From Sphingomonas sp. FARSPH (lineage in GTDB: Bacteria > Pseudomonadota > Alphaproteobacteria > Sphingomonadales > Sphingomonadaceae): a DNA stretch of 64,000 nucleotides. Shown here piece by piece: positions 16,890-25,727 of this stretch. The stretch lies in NCBI RefSeq assembly GCF_003355005.1, contig NZ_CP029985.1:3060501-3124500 (forward strand). The letters run 5' to 3'. A program made the translations under genes and the position numbers. Numbering within the stretch: position 1 is the stretch's first letter; each line of letters starts with the position of its first letter. Below the pieces are notes generated by a model, which worked only from the letters and a program-made list of their open reading frames with translations, had not been told where the DNA came from and made no database searches.

Positions 16890-17654
16890 ATGCAGGATGT
16901 GAAGATCGACCGTCTCGTTGCAATTATGGCCCGCCTGCGCGATCCTTCGCACGGATGCGAATGGGACGTCGCGCAGACTTGGGCGACGATCGCGCCGTAC
17001 ACGATCGAGGAAGCCTATGAGGTTGCCGACGCTATCGCGCGCGACGACGTCGGCGATCTGAAGGACGAACTGGGTGATCTGCTGCTGCAGGTCGTCTTCC
17101 ACAGCCGCATCGCCGAGGAACGCGGCGCGTTCGACCTTAATGATGTCATCGACGCGATCAGCGACAAGATGGAGCGCCGGCATCCACATATCTTCGGGGA
17201 TGAGCCGACAGGCGGCCATCACCGCTGGGAAGAGGTCAAAGCGGCCGAGCGCGCGGCCAAGGGGGCGTCGAGCGCGTTGGACGGCGTCGCGACCGGCCTG
17301 CCCGCGCTGCTCCGCGCCGAGAAGCTGCAGAAGCGTGCCGCCCGCATCGGTTTCGATTGGCCGGATGCCGACGGACCGCGCGCCAAGGTGGTCGAGGAGA
17401 TCGCAGAGGTTGCCAATGCAGCCGACGCCGACCATCGCGAGGAAGAGATCGGCGACCTGTTGTTCGCCGTCGTCAACTGGTCGCGGCACCTCGGCATCGA
17501 CCCAGAAGCCGCGTTGCGCCGTGGCAACGCCAAGTTCGAACGGCGCTTCCGCGCGATTGAGCAGGCAGGCGGAGAGGGCTTCGCCTCGCTTAGCCTCGAG
17601 GAGAAAGAGGCGCTGTGGCAGCGCGTCAAGGGCGCGGGATCAGTGTCGCTGTAG
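16890..17654 (+). CDS. mazG: Nucleoside triphosphate pyrophosphohydrolase MazG
   Basis: MazG hydrolyses (d)NTPs to NMPs and pyrophosphate, cleaning the nucleotide pool and modulating stress responses. The 254-aa protein has two MazG domains. The first has EEAYEVADAI (~35-44) and DELGDLLLQVVFH, the EExx(E)/ExxD metal-binding motifs. The second has VVEEIAEV and EEEIGDLLFAVVN. The HPHIFG linker between them is typical. The ATG at 16890 is preferred over 16872 because CGGGGGAC lies 4-10 nt upstream of it. The gene sits immediately right of the mobile segment, and its 3' end overlaps hflX by 15 bp on the opposite strand. Confidence 0.95.
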   Translation: MQDVKIDRLVAIMARLRDPSHGCEWDVAQTWATIAPYTIEEAYEVADAIARDDVGDLKDELGDLLLQVVFHSRIAEERGAFDLNDVIDAISDKMERRHPHIFGDEPTGGHHRWEEVKAAERAAKGASSALDGVATGLPALLRAEKLQKRAARIGFDWPDADGPRAKVVEEIAEVANAADADHREEEIGDLLFAVVNWSRHLGIDPEAALRRGNAKFERRFRAIEQAGGEGFASLSLEEKEALWQRVKGAGSVSL

Positions 17655-18929
17655 GAAGCGTTCGTAATCCCGCTCGGCCAGGCGGACCTCATATTGCGTC
17701 TGCAGCCCCTCGCTGCTCTGCCCGAGCACCTCGCCATTCGCGTGGAGCCAGGCAGCACCGGCGCCGTCGGCCGCATCGAGCGTAATCCAGTACCGGCGAT
17801 GCCCCGTGGTGAGCTTGGCGGCGACCTGCGTGGTCAGGGTATCGACGCCCTCCCCCGTCAGCGCCGACAGCGCGACGACATCGTCGCGACGCGCGATCTC
17901 GCCGAGCAGGTCGGCGCGCGCATCATTGTCGAGCAGGTCGAGCTTGTTCCACGCCTCGAATCGCGGCGTCGCCTCAGTCACGCCGATGTCGGACAGCACC
18001 GCCTCGACGTCGGCGCGCTGCGCCTCGGTATCGGGATGCGCGATGTCGCGGACGTGGATCAGCAGATCGGCCGATACCACCTCCTCCAGCGTCGCCTTGA
18101 AGGCCGCGACGAGCTGCGTCGGCAGATCGGAGACGAAACCGACCGTGTCCGACAAAATCGCCTTGTCGATTCCGGGCAGCGAAATCTGACGCAGCGTCGG
18201 GTCGAGCGTCGCGAACAGCAGGTTTTCGGCCATGACGTGCGCGCCTGTCAGCCGGTTGAACAACGTCGACTTGCCGGCATTGGTATAGCCGACGAGCGCG
18301 ATCACGGGCCAGGGCGCGCGCTGGCGCCGCTCGCGATGCAGGCCGCGCGTGCGGCTGACCTGTTCGAGTTCACGGCGCAGGCGTGCCATGCGGTCGCGGA
18401 TCATGCGCCGATCCGCCTCGATCTGCGTTTCGCCGGGACCGCCGAGGAAGCCGAAGCCGCCCCGCTGCCGCTCGAGGTGGGTCCAGCTGCGCACCAGCCG
18501 ACCCGCCTGATAGTCGAGGTGCGCAAGTTCGACCTGCAGGCGTCCTTCCGCCGTCGCAGCGCGTTCGCCGAAGATTTCGAGGATCAGGCCGGTCCGGTCG
18601 ATCACCTTCGCGCCGAGCCCGGTTTCCAGATTACGCTGCTGCACCGGCGTCAGGCTGGCATCGAACACGACGAGGTCGGCCTCGTCCTGCCGGACCTGGA
18701 CCGCCAGCTGTTCGACCTGGCCGCTGCCGATCAGCGTGGCCGGCTTGGGCTGGCGGACGCGCACCGCGACGCGATCGGTGACGACGAGACCGATCGCCGC
18801 GGCGAGCCCCGCCGTCTCCTCAAGCCGCGCCTCGGCGTCGCGATGCGCATCGCCCTGATCCGGCAGAACGATGAGCGCGCGACCGCCACGGCTGAAGTCG
18901 TCACGGTCGCGATTAAAGCCCGTGCTCAC
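17640..18929 (-). CDS. hflX: Ribosome-associated GTPase HflX
   Basis: HflX is a GTPase that binds and splits stalled 70S ribosomes. The 429 aa hold the N-terminal HflX domain (~25-125), a coiled-coil linker with the conserved GFLGGPGETQIEADRR segment, and a Ras-like G domain with G1 GYTNAGKST, G3 DTVGF and G4 NKLD. The start is a GTG that overlaps the hfq stop (GTGA), so the two genes are translationally coupled as in many bacteria. It is the last gene of the dusB-ntr-hfq operon. Confidence 0.95.
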   Translation of the reverse strand: MSTGFNRDRDDFSRGGRALIVLPDQGDAHRDAEARLEETAGLAAAIGLVVTDRVAVRVRQPKPATLIGSGQVEQLAVQVRQDEADLVVFDASLTPVQQRNLETGLGAKVIDRTGLILEIFGERAATAEGRLQVELAHLDYQAGRLVRSWTHLERQRGGFGFLGGPGETQIEADRRMIRDRMARLRRELEQVSRTRGLHRERRQRAPWPVIALVGYTNAGKSTLFNRLTGAHVMAENLLFATLDPTLRQISLPGIDKAILSDTVGFVSDLPTQLVAAFKATLEEVVSADLLIHVRDIAHPDTEAQRADVEAVLSDIGVTEATPRFEAWNKLDLLDNDARADLLGEIARRDDVVALSALTGEGVDTLTTQVAAKLTTGHRRYWITLDAADGAGAAWLHANGEVLGQSSEGLQTQYEVRLAERDYERFLQRH

Positions 18930-19411
18930 TCGCCGTCTTCGTCCTCGTCGGCCAGGTTGAGCGGCCGCGACGGCTGGATCGTCGAGACGGCATGCTTGTA
19001 GACGAGCTGCGCCATGCCCTCGCGCTGAAGCAGCATGCAGAACAGGTCGAAGCCCGCGATCTGCCCCTGCAGCATCACGCCGTTGATCAGGAACATGGTG
19101 ACGGGATCTTCCGCCTTGCGCACGGCGTTCAGGAAAATCTCCTGCAACAACGGTTGCTTACGCTGCGCTTCGCCCACCGATTCGACGATCGCGGCGATGT
19201 CCATCGTGCCCGACGGCATGATCGTCGAGATCGCATGCTTGTAGATCAGCTGCGACTGGCCGTCGCGGCGCAGCAGCACGGAGAAATTGTCGAACCAGGT
19301 AACGATACCCTGCAACTTGACGCCCTTGACCAGGAACATGGTCACCGGGGTCTTCGACCGGCGCAGCGCATTGAGGAACAGGTCCTGGAGAGACCCTTGC
19401 TTTTCGGCCAT
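18926..19411 (-). CDS. hfq: Tandem double-domain RNA chaperone Hfq
   Basis: Hfq joins small RNAs to mRNAs. Normal Hfq is 70-100 aa and hexameric; this one has 161 aa with two complete Sm domains, about residues 7-67 and 86-148. Each carries LQ(D/E)xFLNA at the start and a (Q)LIYKHAISTI or (Q)LVYKHAVSTI Sm2 motif, so both keep the Tyr-Lys-His RNA-binding residues. The linker is ~18 aa and the tail acidic (DEDEDGE). Such fused Hfq is known in sphingomonads, where three copies would build a pseudo-hexamer. The second copy has diverged in its Sm1 loop (GFDLFCMLLQ versus WFDNFSVLLR). It lies between ntrX and hflX. Confidence 0.95.
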   Translation of the reverse strand: MAEKQGSLQDLFLNALRRSKTPVTMFLVKGVKLQGIVTWFDNFSVLLRRDGQSQLIYKHAISTIMPSGTMDIAAIVESVGEAQRKQPLLQEIFLNAVRKAEDPVTMFLINGVMLQGQIAGFDLFCMLLQREGMAQLVYKHAVSTIQPSRPLNLADEDEDGE

Positions 19412-19537
19412 GGATCAGCCCTTCATCTTATTGGCGGGCCGTTCGCCCGCTGTCGCGCCGTTTCCCGGCGTCGGATGCCGCCCTTCGCGGGTGGCCCGTC
19501 CTATCTATGAACGCCGACGCCCCGCGTCCACCCGCGA

Positions 19538-20908
19538 TCACTCCTCGCGCAGGTCGGTGATGCCGAGCAGCTTGAGCTTGCGGTGCAAGGCCGATCGTTC
19601 CATGCCGATGAAGCTTGCCGTCCGGCTGATGTTGCCCGAGAAGCGGCGGATCTGCACGCGCAGATATTCGCGTTCGAACGTCTCGCGCGCCTCGCGCAGG
19701 GGCGCTCCCATGATCGCGCCGCCTCCTCCCAGATCGCCCTGCTCGCCGAGCACTTCGGCGGGGAGCAGGTCGAGGTCGATCCGGCCGATCCGGTCGCCGG
19801 GGGCGAGGATGATCGTCCGCTCGACGACGTTGCGCAGCTGGCGGACGTTGCCCGGCCAGTCGTAGGACTGCAGCGCGACCATCGCGTCGGCGGCGATTTC
19901 GGGCGTCGGTACGCGGCGTTCGGCGGCATAATGCGCGATGAAGTGCTGGACGAGCGCTGGAATATCCTCACGCCGTTCCGACAAGGCGGGGATCGCGACG
20001 GGGACGACGTTGAGGCGGTAATAGAGGTCTTCACGGAACCGGCCCTCGGCAATTTCCAGCGTCAGGTCGCGCGAGGTCGCGGAGACGACGCGGACGTCGA
20101 CCTTGACAATGCGCGTCCCGCCGATCCGGCTGAAGCTCTGGTCGGTCAGCACGCGCAGGATACGCGCCTGCGTCGCGACCGGCATGTCGGCGATCTCGTC
20201 AAGGAACAACGTTCCGCCATGCGCCTGTTCGAGCAGGCCGGGGCGGACGAGGTCGCCCCCCTCCTCCACGCCGAACAGCTCCTCCTCGACGCGCTCCGGC
20301 GTCATCCGCGCCGCGCTCACGATCGTGAAAGGCGCGTTGGCGCGATTGCTCCAGCCATGCAGCAGGCGCGCTGCGACCTCCTTGCCGACGCCCGCCGGTC
20401 CCATGATGAGCACGCGGCTGCCGGTGGCCGCGACACGCTTCAGCGTCGCGCGCACGGCGTTGATCGCGCCCGAACTGCCGGTCAGGTCGTTCTCGCGCCC
20501 CGCCACCGCACGCAGCGATGCGACCTCGCGGCGCAGACGCTCGGTTTCGGTCGCACGCGCAACGAGCAGCAGGAGACGTTCCGCTTCGAACGGCTTTTCG
20601 ATGAAGTCGGAAGCGCCGCGGCGGATCGCGGCGACCGCGGTATCCAGATTGCCGTGGCCCGAGATGACCAGCACCGGGATCGATGGGTCGCGCCGCTTGA
20701 TCTCGTCGAGCAGGTCGAGCCCGTCGAGCCGCGAGCCCTGCAGCCAGACGTCGAGCAGCACCAGAGACGGGCGCCGCGTCGCGATCGCCTCCAGCGCGGC
20801 GTCGCTGTTCGCCGCGACACGCGTCTCATAGCCTTCGTCCTCGAGGACGCCGGCGACCAGTTCGCGGATGTCGTGTTCGTCGTCGACGACGAGGATGTCG
20901 AGCGCCAT
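19538..20908 (-). CDS. ntrX: Response regulator NtrX
   Basis: This is the regulator of the NtrY-NtrX two-component system, which affects nitrogen metabolism, envelope and redox functions in alphaproteobacteria. The 456 aa comprise a receiver domain (Asp9, Asp10, phospho-acceptor Asp53), a sigma54-type AAA+ domain (Walker A GPAGVGKE at 170-177) and a C-terminal Fis-type HTH. The GAFTGA loop that contacts sigma54 is missing: the region reads GVEEGGDLVRPG. This is usual for alphaproteobacterial NtrX and implies it does not activate sigma54 directly. The ATG at 20908 begins the receiver domain; the longer open frame upstream is not coding. It lies 4 nt after ntrY. Confidence 0.95.
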   Translation of the reverse strand: MALDILVVDDEHDIRELVAGVLEDEGYETRVAANSDAALEAIATRRPSLVLLDVWLQGSRLDGLDLLDEIKRRDPSIPVLVISGHGNLDTAVAAIRRGASDFIEKPFEAERLLLLVARATETERLRREVASLRAVAGRENDLTGSSGAINAVRATLKRVAATGSRVLIMGPAGVGKEVAARLLHGWSNRANAPFTIVSAARMTPERVEEELFGVEEGGDLVRPGLLEQAHGGTLFLDEIADMPVATQARILRVLTDQSFSRIGGTRIVKVDVRVVSATSRDLTLEIAEGRFREDLYYRLNVVPVAIPALSERREDIPALVQHFIAHYAAERRVPTPEIAADAMVALQSYDWPGNVRQLRNVVERTIILAPGDRIGRIDLDLLPAEVLGEQGDLGGGGAIMGAPLREARETFEREYLRVQIRRFSGNISRTASFIGMERSALHRKLKLLGITDLREE

Positions 20909-20912
20909 GGGG

Positions 20913-23156
20913 TCAGGTCCGATCGGATGGGGTGAAAACGGGAAGCCGGCCCTCCCCCGCCGGCGCGGGCGCATCGGCGCCCTGGTCGAGGCGGCGCAGC
21001 GCCGCGGCGTCGAACGCCATGCGCACGACGGTGCCGCCACCGTCGCGGTCGGCGAAGGTCATCGTGCCGTGATGTTCCTCGACGATCTTCTTGACGATGG
21101 CGAGGCCGAGGCCGGTGCCGCGGGCGCGCGTCGTCACATACGGTTCGACGATCCGGTCGCGCTCGGGGGGCAGGCCGATGCCGGTATCCTCGACCTCGAT
21201 CGACAGCAGATCGCCCTCCTCGCGCATCCGCATCGTCACGGCGCCGCCGCCATCGCCCTTGCTTTCGATTGCTTCGACCGCGTTCTTGACGATATTGAGC
21301 AGCGCCTGGCTCAACTGGCGCCGGTCACAAACGAGCGTCGGCATGCTCGCCGGATGATCGAAGGAAAAGCGGATTCCGGGATGCGCCACCTCGTGCAGGA
21401 ACAAGGCCTGGCGACCGATGTCGACCGCGGATTCCTCGCGGAACACGGGTTTCGGCATGCGGGCGAAGGAGGAGAATTCGTCGACCATCCGCCGAAGGTC
21501 GCCGACCTGCCGGACGATCGTGTCGGTCAGCCGGGCGAAGGTCGTATCCTCCGCGTCGATCTTGCTGCCGTAACGGCGCTGCAAACGCTCGGCCGCAAGC
21601 TGGATCGGGGTGAGCGGGTTCTTGATCTCGTGCGCGATGCGACGCGCGACGTCGGACCAGGCGGCGCGGCGTTGGTCGAGCAATTGCTGCGTAATGTCGT
21701 CGAAGGTCAGGATCGGCCCCGCCCCCGTACGTGCGATACGCACGGCGAGTGTCAGCGGTTCGCCCGGCCGCGCGATCTGCACGATCGCCTCGCGATCCCC
21801 CGAAGCGACGAAGTCCGCCAGTTCCGGCGCGGCGTCGGCGAGCTTGCGACCGACCAGGCCATGCCCCTGCTCTTCGCCAAGCAATTCGGTGGCGGAGTGG
21901 TTGACGATGCGGATGACGCCATCCGGCGCGGTCGCGACGACGCCCGCCGACACCCCGGCCATCACCGCCTCGATCAGCGCGCGCCGCGTTTCCGCCGCGG
22001 CATTGGCCTCGACCAGCGCATTGGTCTGCTCGCCGAGCCTTTCCGTCATGCGGTTGAAGGCATTGGCGAGCACGCCGATCTCATCGGCGGTGCGTGGCTC
22101 GGCGACGCGCGAGGTCAGGTCGCCGCTCGCGACGCGGTCCGCCGCAGTGACGAGCTCGCCGACCGGTTTGGCCAGCCAGTCCGCGACACGCAGCGCGATC
22201 CACGTCGCCAGCCCGACGATCAGCAGCGCGACGCCGAACAACGCGAGGTTGAAGCGCAGCTGCAACGTACGCGCGCGTGCCTGGAGACTGTCGTACGCCG
22301 CCAGCTGCTGCGTCGCGGCCTGCGTCTGGTTGTTCAGGAATTCGACGTTGTTCGGCGTTGCGACGTACAGGAACGTGTTCTGCGCGCGATCGATCGGCGT
22401 CACCACCCACAGCATCTGGCTGTCGTAGTTGGTGAAGCTCTGCTGGCCGGTGAGCTGATTGAGGTCGCGGCCCGTGACGCGCTGGCCGAAGACGCGCGCA
22501 GACGGCACCGCATACCCATAAAGCGGCTCGACCGTGCTGCCGTTGACAACCTTGAAGATCAGCGCCTGGTACAGGTTGCGGTTGTAAGTCTGCTGAAGCA
22601 GCATCGCCTGTAGCGCGGCATTGTCCTTCGGCACGGTCGGAAAGTCCGTGTGCAGGTCCTGCGCCATCTTGCGCGCCTCGCCGGTCCAGCGTTGGATGAC
22701 GAGATCCTGCCCCTGTTTCGCCAGCGCGATCGTCGCGTTGAAGGCGCCGCGCGCTCGCTCCGAGCCCCAGAACTGGATGCCCGACTGGAACATCACCGAT
22801 GCGGCGACGACGGCGAGGATGATCGGCACGCTCGCCATCAGCGAGAAGATCGCGACCAGGCGGACATGGAGCCGTCCCCCGCCCGCAAATCCCGTCGCCG
22901 CGGTGCGCCGCAGCGCGATCCGCCGCCCGACCAGTGCGATGAGCAACACCGCCCACAGCAGGTTCGCCATGAGCAGCGTCGCGGCTACCGGTGGGCTGAG
23001 CAGCGTATCGGCCGATTTGGTGCCCGCGATCAACCGCCAGGTGACCAGGACGATGAGGAGTGCCGCGCCGCCAGCCGCCGCCTCGACCGCGGGCGTGATC
23101 CGAAGCCAACGATGCTCCGGCGGAGGAGCGTGGGAGGGCGTCGTGGACGCGGTCAT
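20913..23156 (-). CDS. ntrY: Sensor histidine kinase NtrY
   Basis: NtrY is a membrane sensor kinase that phosphorylates NtrX. The 747-aa protein has two N-terminal helices (~25-75), a further helix near 85-110, a periplasmic sensor region and a fourth transmembrane helix near 290-310. HAMP and PAS domains follow, then the kinase core with the phospho-acceptor His in IAHEIKNPLTPIQ and the ATP-binding DTGIGLP and GTGLGLAIVKKI boxes. The ATG at 23156 is favoured; the frame extends 14 codons further upstream without similarity. A 103-nt gap to ntrC contains inverted-repeat-like ACAA...TTGT sequences near 23168-23184 and could hold a secondary promoter. Confidence 0.95.
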   Translation of the reverse strand: MTASTTPSHAPPPEHRWLRITPAVEAAAGGAALLIVLVTWRLIAGTKSADTLLSPPVAATLLMANLLWAVLLIALVGRRIALRRTAATGFAGGGRLHVRLVAIFSLMASVPIILAVVAASVMFQSGIQFWGSERARGAFNATIALAKQGQDLVIQRWTGEARKMAQDLHTDFPTVPKDNAALQAMLLQQTYNRNLYQALIFKVVNGSTVEPLYGYAVPSARVFGQRVTGRDLNQLTGQQSFTNYDSQMLWVVTPIDRAQNTFLYVATPNNVEFLNNQTQAATQQLAAYDSLQARARTLQLRFNLALFGVALLIVGLATWIALRVADWLAKPVGELVTAADRVASGDLTSRVAEPRTADEIGVLANAFNRMTERLGEQTNALVEANAAAETRRALIEAVMAGVSAGVVATAPDGVIRIVNHSATELLGEEQGHGLVGRKLADAAPELADFVASGDREAIVQIARPGEPLTLAVRIARTGAGPILTFDDITQQLLDQRRAAWSDVARRIAHEIKNPLTPIQLAAERLQRRYGSKIDAEDTTFARLTDTIVRQVGDLRRMVDEFSSFARMPKPVFREESAVDIGRQALFLHEVAHPGIRFSFDHPASMPTLVCDRRQLSQALLNIVKNAVEAIESKGDGGGAVTMRMREEGDLLSIEVEDTGIGLPPERDRIVEPYVTTRARGTGLGLAIVKKIVEEHHGTMTFADRDGGGTVVRMAFDAAALRRLDQGADAPAPAGEGRLPVFTPSDRT

Positions 23157-23259
23157 TGCAACCTGTGTACAACACACATTGTTGCACGGAAACCACAATC
23201 TTCACTGACCCAAATCGGCAAACTGCGCCGGCCAGGTCAGGAAAATGCGAAAAAGCCAG

Positions 23260-24687
23260 TCATTCCTCCGCCTTGACCGGGATTTTCAACGTATCGAGAC
23301 GCTTGCGTAATGTGTTGCGGTTGAGCCCCAGCGCCTTGGCAGCGCGCAACTGGTTGCCGCCGTGGCGGGCGAGCATCCCCTCGATCAGGGGACGTTCCAC
23401 CTCGCCGATGACGCGGTCGTAGAGCGTGCCGTCGTCGAGCGCGCCGGGACGTTCACGCGCGATCCGTTCGATCAGATGCTGCACCGCCGCCGAGATCTCG
23501 GGCACGGCGCCATCGGCCGCCCCCGTCGGCGTGCCGAGCATCGTGCGGATCGCCTCGACGTGGATCAGCTCGTCGCGCGCCAGGGCCGCGAGGCGCCGCA
23601 TCAGATTTTCGAGCTCGCGTACGTTGCCGGGCCAGTCGTGCGCGGCGAGCGCAGCCTGCGCCGCGTCGGTCAGGCGGCGGCGCGGCAGTCCCTGCGCCGC
23701 CGCAATCTCAAGGAAATGGCGCGCGAGCAGCGGCACGTCCTGGCGCCGTTCACGCAACGCGGGCAAGGCGATCGGCACCACGTTGAGCCGGTAGAACAGG
23801 TCTTCGCGGAACTGACCAGAGGCGACCTGCGCCGCCAGGTCGCGGTTGGTGGCGGCGACGACACGGACGTCGGCGCGCTGCGCCCGCGCACCGCCGACGG
23901 TGGTGAACTCCCCCGACTGGAGCACGCGCAGCAGCCGCGTTTGCGCCTCCATCGGCATGTCGCCGATCTCGTCGAGGAAAAGCGTGCCGCCCGCCGCCTG
24001 TTCGAAGCGGCCGGCGTTGCGTTGCCCGGCGCCGGTGAACGCTCCGCGTTCATGGCCGAACAGCTCCGCCTCGATCAGGTCGCGTGGGATCGCCGCCATG
24101 TTGATCGCGACGAACGGCGCGGCGCGCCGATGGCCCAGATCGTGGATCGCGCGCGCGACGAGTTCCTTGCCCGTTCCCGATTCGCCCGACACCAGCACGG
24201 TCAGGTCGTTCGACACGACGCGCGCGATGATGCGATAGACGTCCTGCATCGCCGGCGATCGCCCGATCAGCGGCAGCGCGGGGTCTTCCGCCTCGTCCGT
24301 CTGCGGCACGGCGGTGCTGCGCGCGAGTGCGCCGGCGACCGCGCCGGTCAGCGCGTCGAGGTCGAACGGCTTGGGCAGATATTCGTACGCGCCGACCTCG
24401 TTCGCACGTACCGCGGTGGTCAGCGTGTTTTGCGCCGAAAGGATGATGATCGGCAGCTGCGGCAGCCGCGCGCTGATTTCCCGCACCCGCTCGATCCCGT
24501 CGCCATCGGGCAGGACGACGTCGGTGACGAGCACGTCGGGCACGCGCGTCGCGAGGATGCGATCCAGCTGCGCCAGCGTCTCTGCGGTCTGCACGTCGTG
24601 GCCCGCGCGGCGCAGCGCCTGGCTGACGACGGTGCGGATCGCGGCGTCGTCGTCGACGACGAGGATGCGGTTGACCGCGCGGGTCAC
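23260..24687 (-). CDS. ntrC: Nitrogen regulation response regulator NtrC
   Basis: NtrC activates sigma54-dependent nitrogen-limitation genes when phosphorylated by NtrB. The 475 aa hold a receiver domain (DDD near 12-14, phospho-acceptor Asp56), a central AAA+ domain with Walker A GESGTGKE and an intact GAFTGA loop, and a Fis-type HTH at the C terminus (LGLNRNTLRKRL). The start overlaps the ntrB stop by ATGA. It retains every feature needed for sigma54 activation, unlike its neighbour NtrX. Confidence 0.96.
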   Translation of the reverse strand: MTRAVNRILVVDDDAAIRTVVSQALRRAGHDVQTAETLAQLDRILATRVPDVLVTDVVLPDGDGIERVREISARLPQLPIIILSAQNTLTTAVRANEVGAYEYLPKPFDLDALTGAVAGALARSTAVPQTDEAEDPALPLIGRSPAMQDVYRIIARVVSNDLTVLVSGESGTGKELVARAIHDLGHRRAAPFVAINMAAIPRDLIEAELFGHERGAFTGAGQRNAGRFEQAAGGTLFLDEIGDMPMEAQTRLLRVLQSGEFTTVGGARAQRADVRVVAATNRDLAAQVASGQFREDLFYRLNVVPIALPALRERRQDVPLLARHFLEIAAAQGLPRRRLTDAAQAALAAHDWPGNVRELENLMRRLAALARDELIHVEAIRTMLGTPTGAADGAVPEISAAVQHLIERIARERPGALDDGTLYDRVIGEVERPLIEGMLARHGGNQLRAAKALGLNRNTLRKRLDTLKIPVKAEE

Positions 24688-25721
24688 GAGGCCGCCCGCG
24701 GCAGCAGGAGGCGCAGGATCGTCATCTCGGGGGTTCCTTCGCGGGCATATTGGACGATGCCGCCCATGTCGCGCATCAGCTTGTCGACCAGCGCGAGGCC
24801 GAGCCCCTGCCCCTCCGGCCGGCCGGAGACGAACGGGTCGAACAGATGGTCGGCGATGTCCGCCGGCGCGCCGGGGCCGTTGTCGATCACGCAGATCTCG
24901 ATCGGCAGCGGCACGCGCGGACGCCCGGCCGCGGCGCTGACCGACATGCCATGGCGATAGGCGGTGGTGAGGATCAGGCGCGGCTGGCGGACGATACGCG
25001 TCGCCTCCTGCGCGTTCTTGAGCAGGTTGATGAGAATCTGCAGCAGCGCGTCGCGATTGACGAGCGCGGGCGGCAGCGACGGGTCGAAGCGTTCCTCGAT
25101 CGTCAGCCCACGCGCGAAACCGGCCAACGCGAGCGTGCGCGCGTGGCCGATCAGCGGATAAATGTTCTCCGCGGCGACCGGGCGGGGGCGCGTGTCACTG
25201 AAATCCTGCATCCGGTCGATCAGCGCGGCGATCCGGTCGACCTCCGTCACGATCAGCGTGGTCAGTTCGCCCGCGCCGATCAGCTGCGCCGCACCGCGGA
25301 TACCCGACAGCGGGTTCTTGATCTCATGCGCCAGCATCGCCGCCGCGCCGCTCGCCGCGCGGGCACCCGCAACGCGATCGGCCGAATGGCCGAGGCCCCG
25401 CGTGCTCGCCGCGGCATGGAGCGAGATGACGCGCCAGCCAGGATAATCGCCCAGCGTCACGGCGGCATAATCGACGCGGATGCGCCCGCGCGGCGTCGCG
25501 ATCTCCACGTCATAGACCGCCAGGCCATGCCCGTCGCGACTGCTCTTCTCCGGCGGCGGCAGGATCGCGGCGAGCGGCTGGCCGCGCATCACGCGTTCGG
25601 AGAGGTTGAGCAGTCCCTCCGCCAGCGCATTGGCATGGACGATGCGATCCTCCGGGTCGACGACCAGCGTCGCCACCGGCAGCGCGGCGAACAGTTCGGC
25701 GAAACCCGGACGCTCCGCCAA
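24684..25721 (-). CDS. ntrB: Nitrogen sensor histidine kinase NtrB
   Basis: NtrB is the cytosolic kinase/phosphatase for NtrC, normally controlled by PII. The 345 aa contain an N-terminal PAS domain (~1-110) and a kinase core with His132 in LAHEIKNPLSG, an N box around NLLKNAQEA and a G box GQGLGLALVDKL. No transmembrane segment is present. The apparent start is a TTG at 25721, six nt after the dusB stop. The dusB-ntrB arrangement is the classical nifR3-ntrBC order of alphaproteobacteria. Confidence 0.95.
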   Translation of the reverse strand: MAERPGFAELFAALPVATLVVDPEDRIVHANALAEGLLNLSERVMRGQPLAAILPPPEKSSRDGHGLAVYDVEIATPRGRIRVDYAAVTLGDYPGWRVISLHAAASTRGLGHSADRVAGARAASGAAAMLAHEIKNPLSGIRGAAQLIGAGELTTLIVTEVDRIAALIDRMQDFSDTRPRPVAAENIYPLIGHARTLALAGFARGLTIEERFDPSLPPALVNRDALLQILINLLKNAQEATRIVRQPRLILTTAYRHGMSVSAAAGRPRVPLPIEICVIDNGPGAPADIADHLFDPFVSGRPEGQGLGLALVDKLMRDMGGIVQYAREGTPEMTILRLLLPRAAS

Positions 25722-25727
25722 CGGTTT

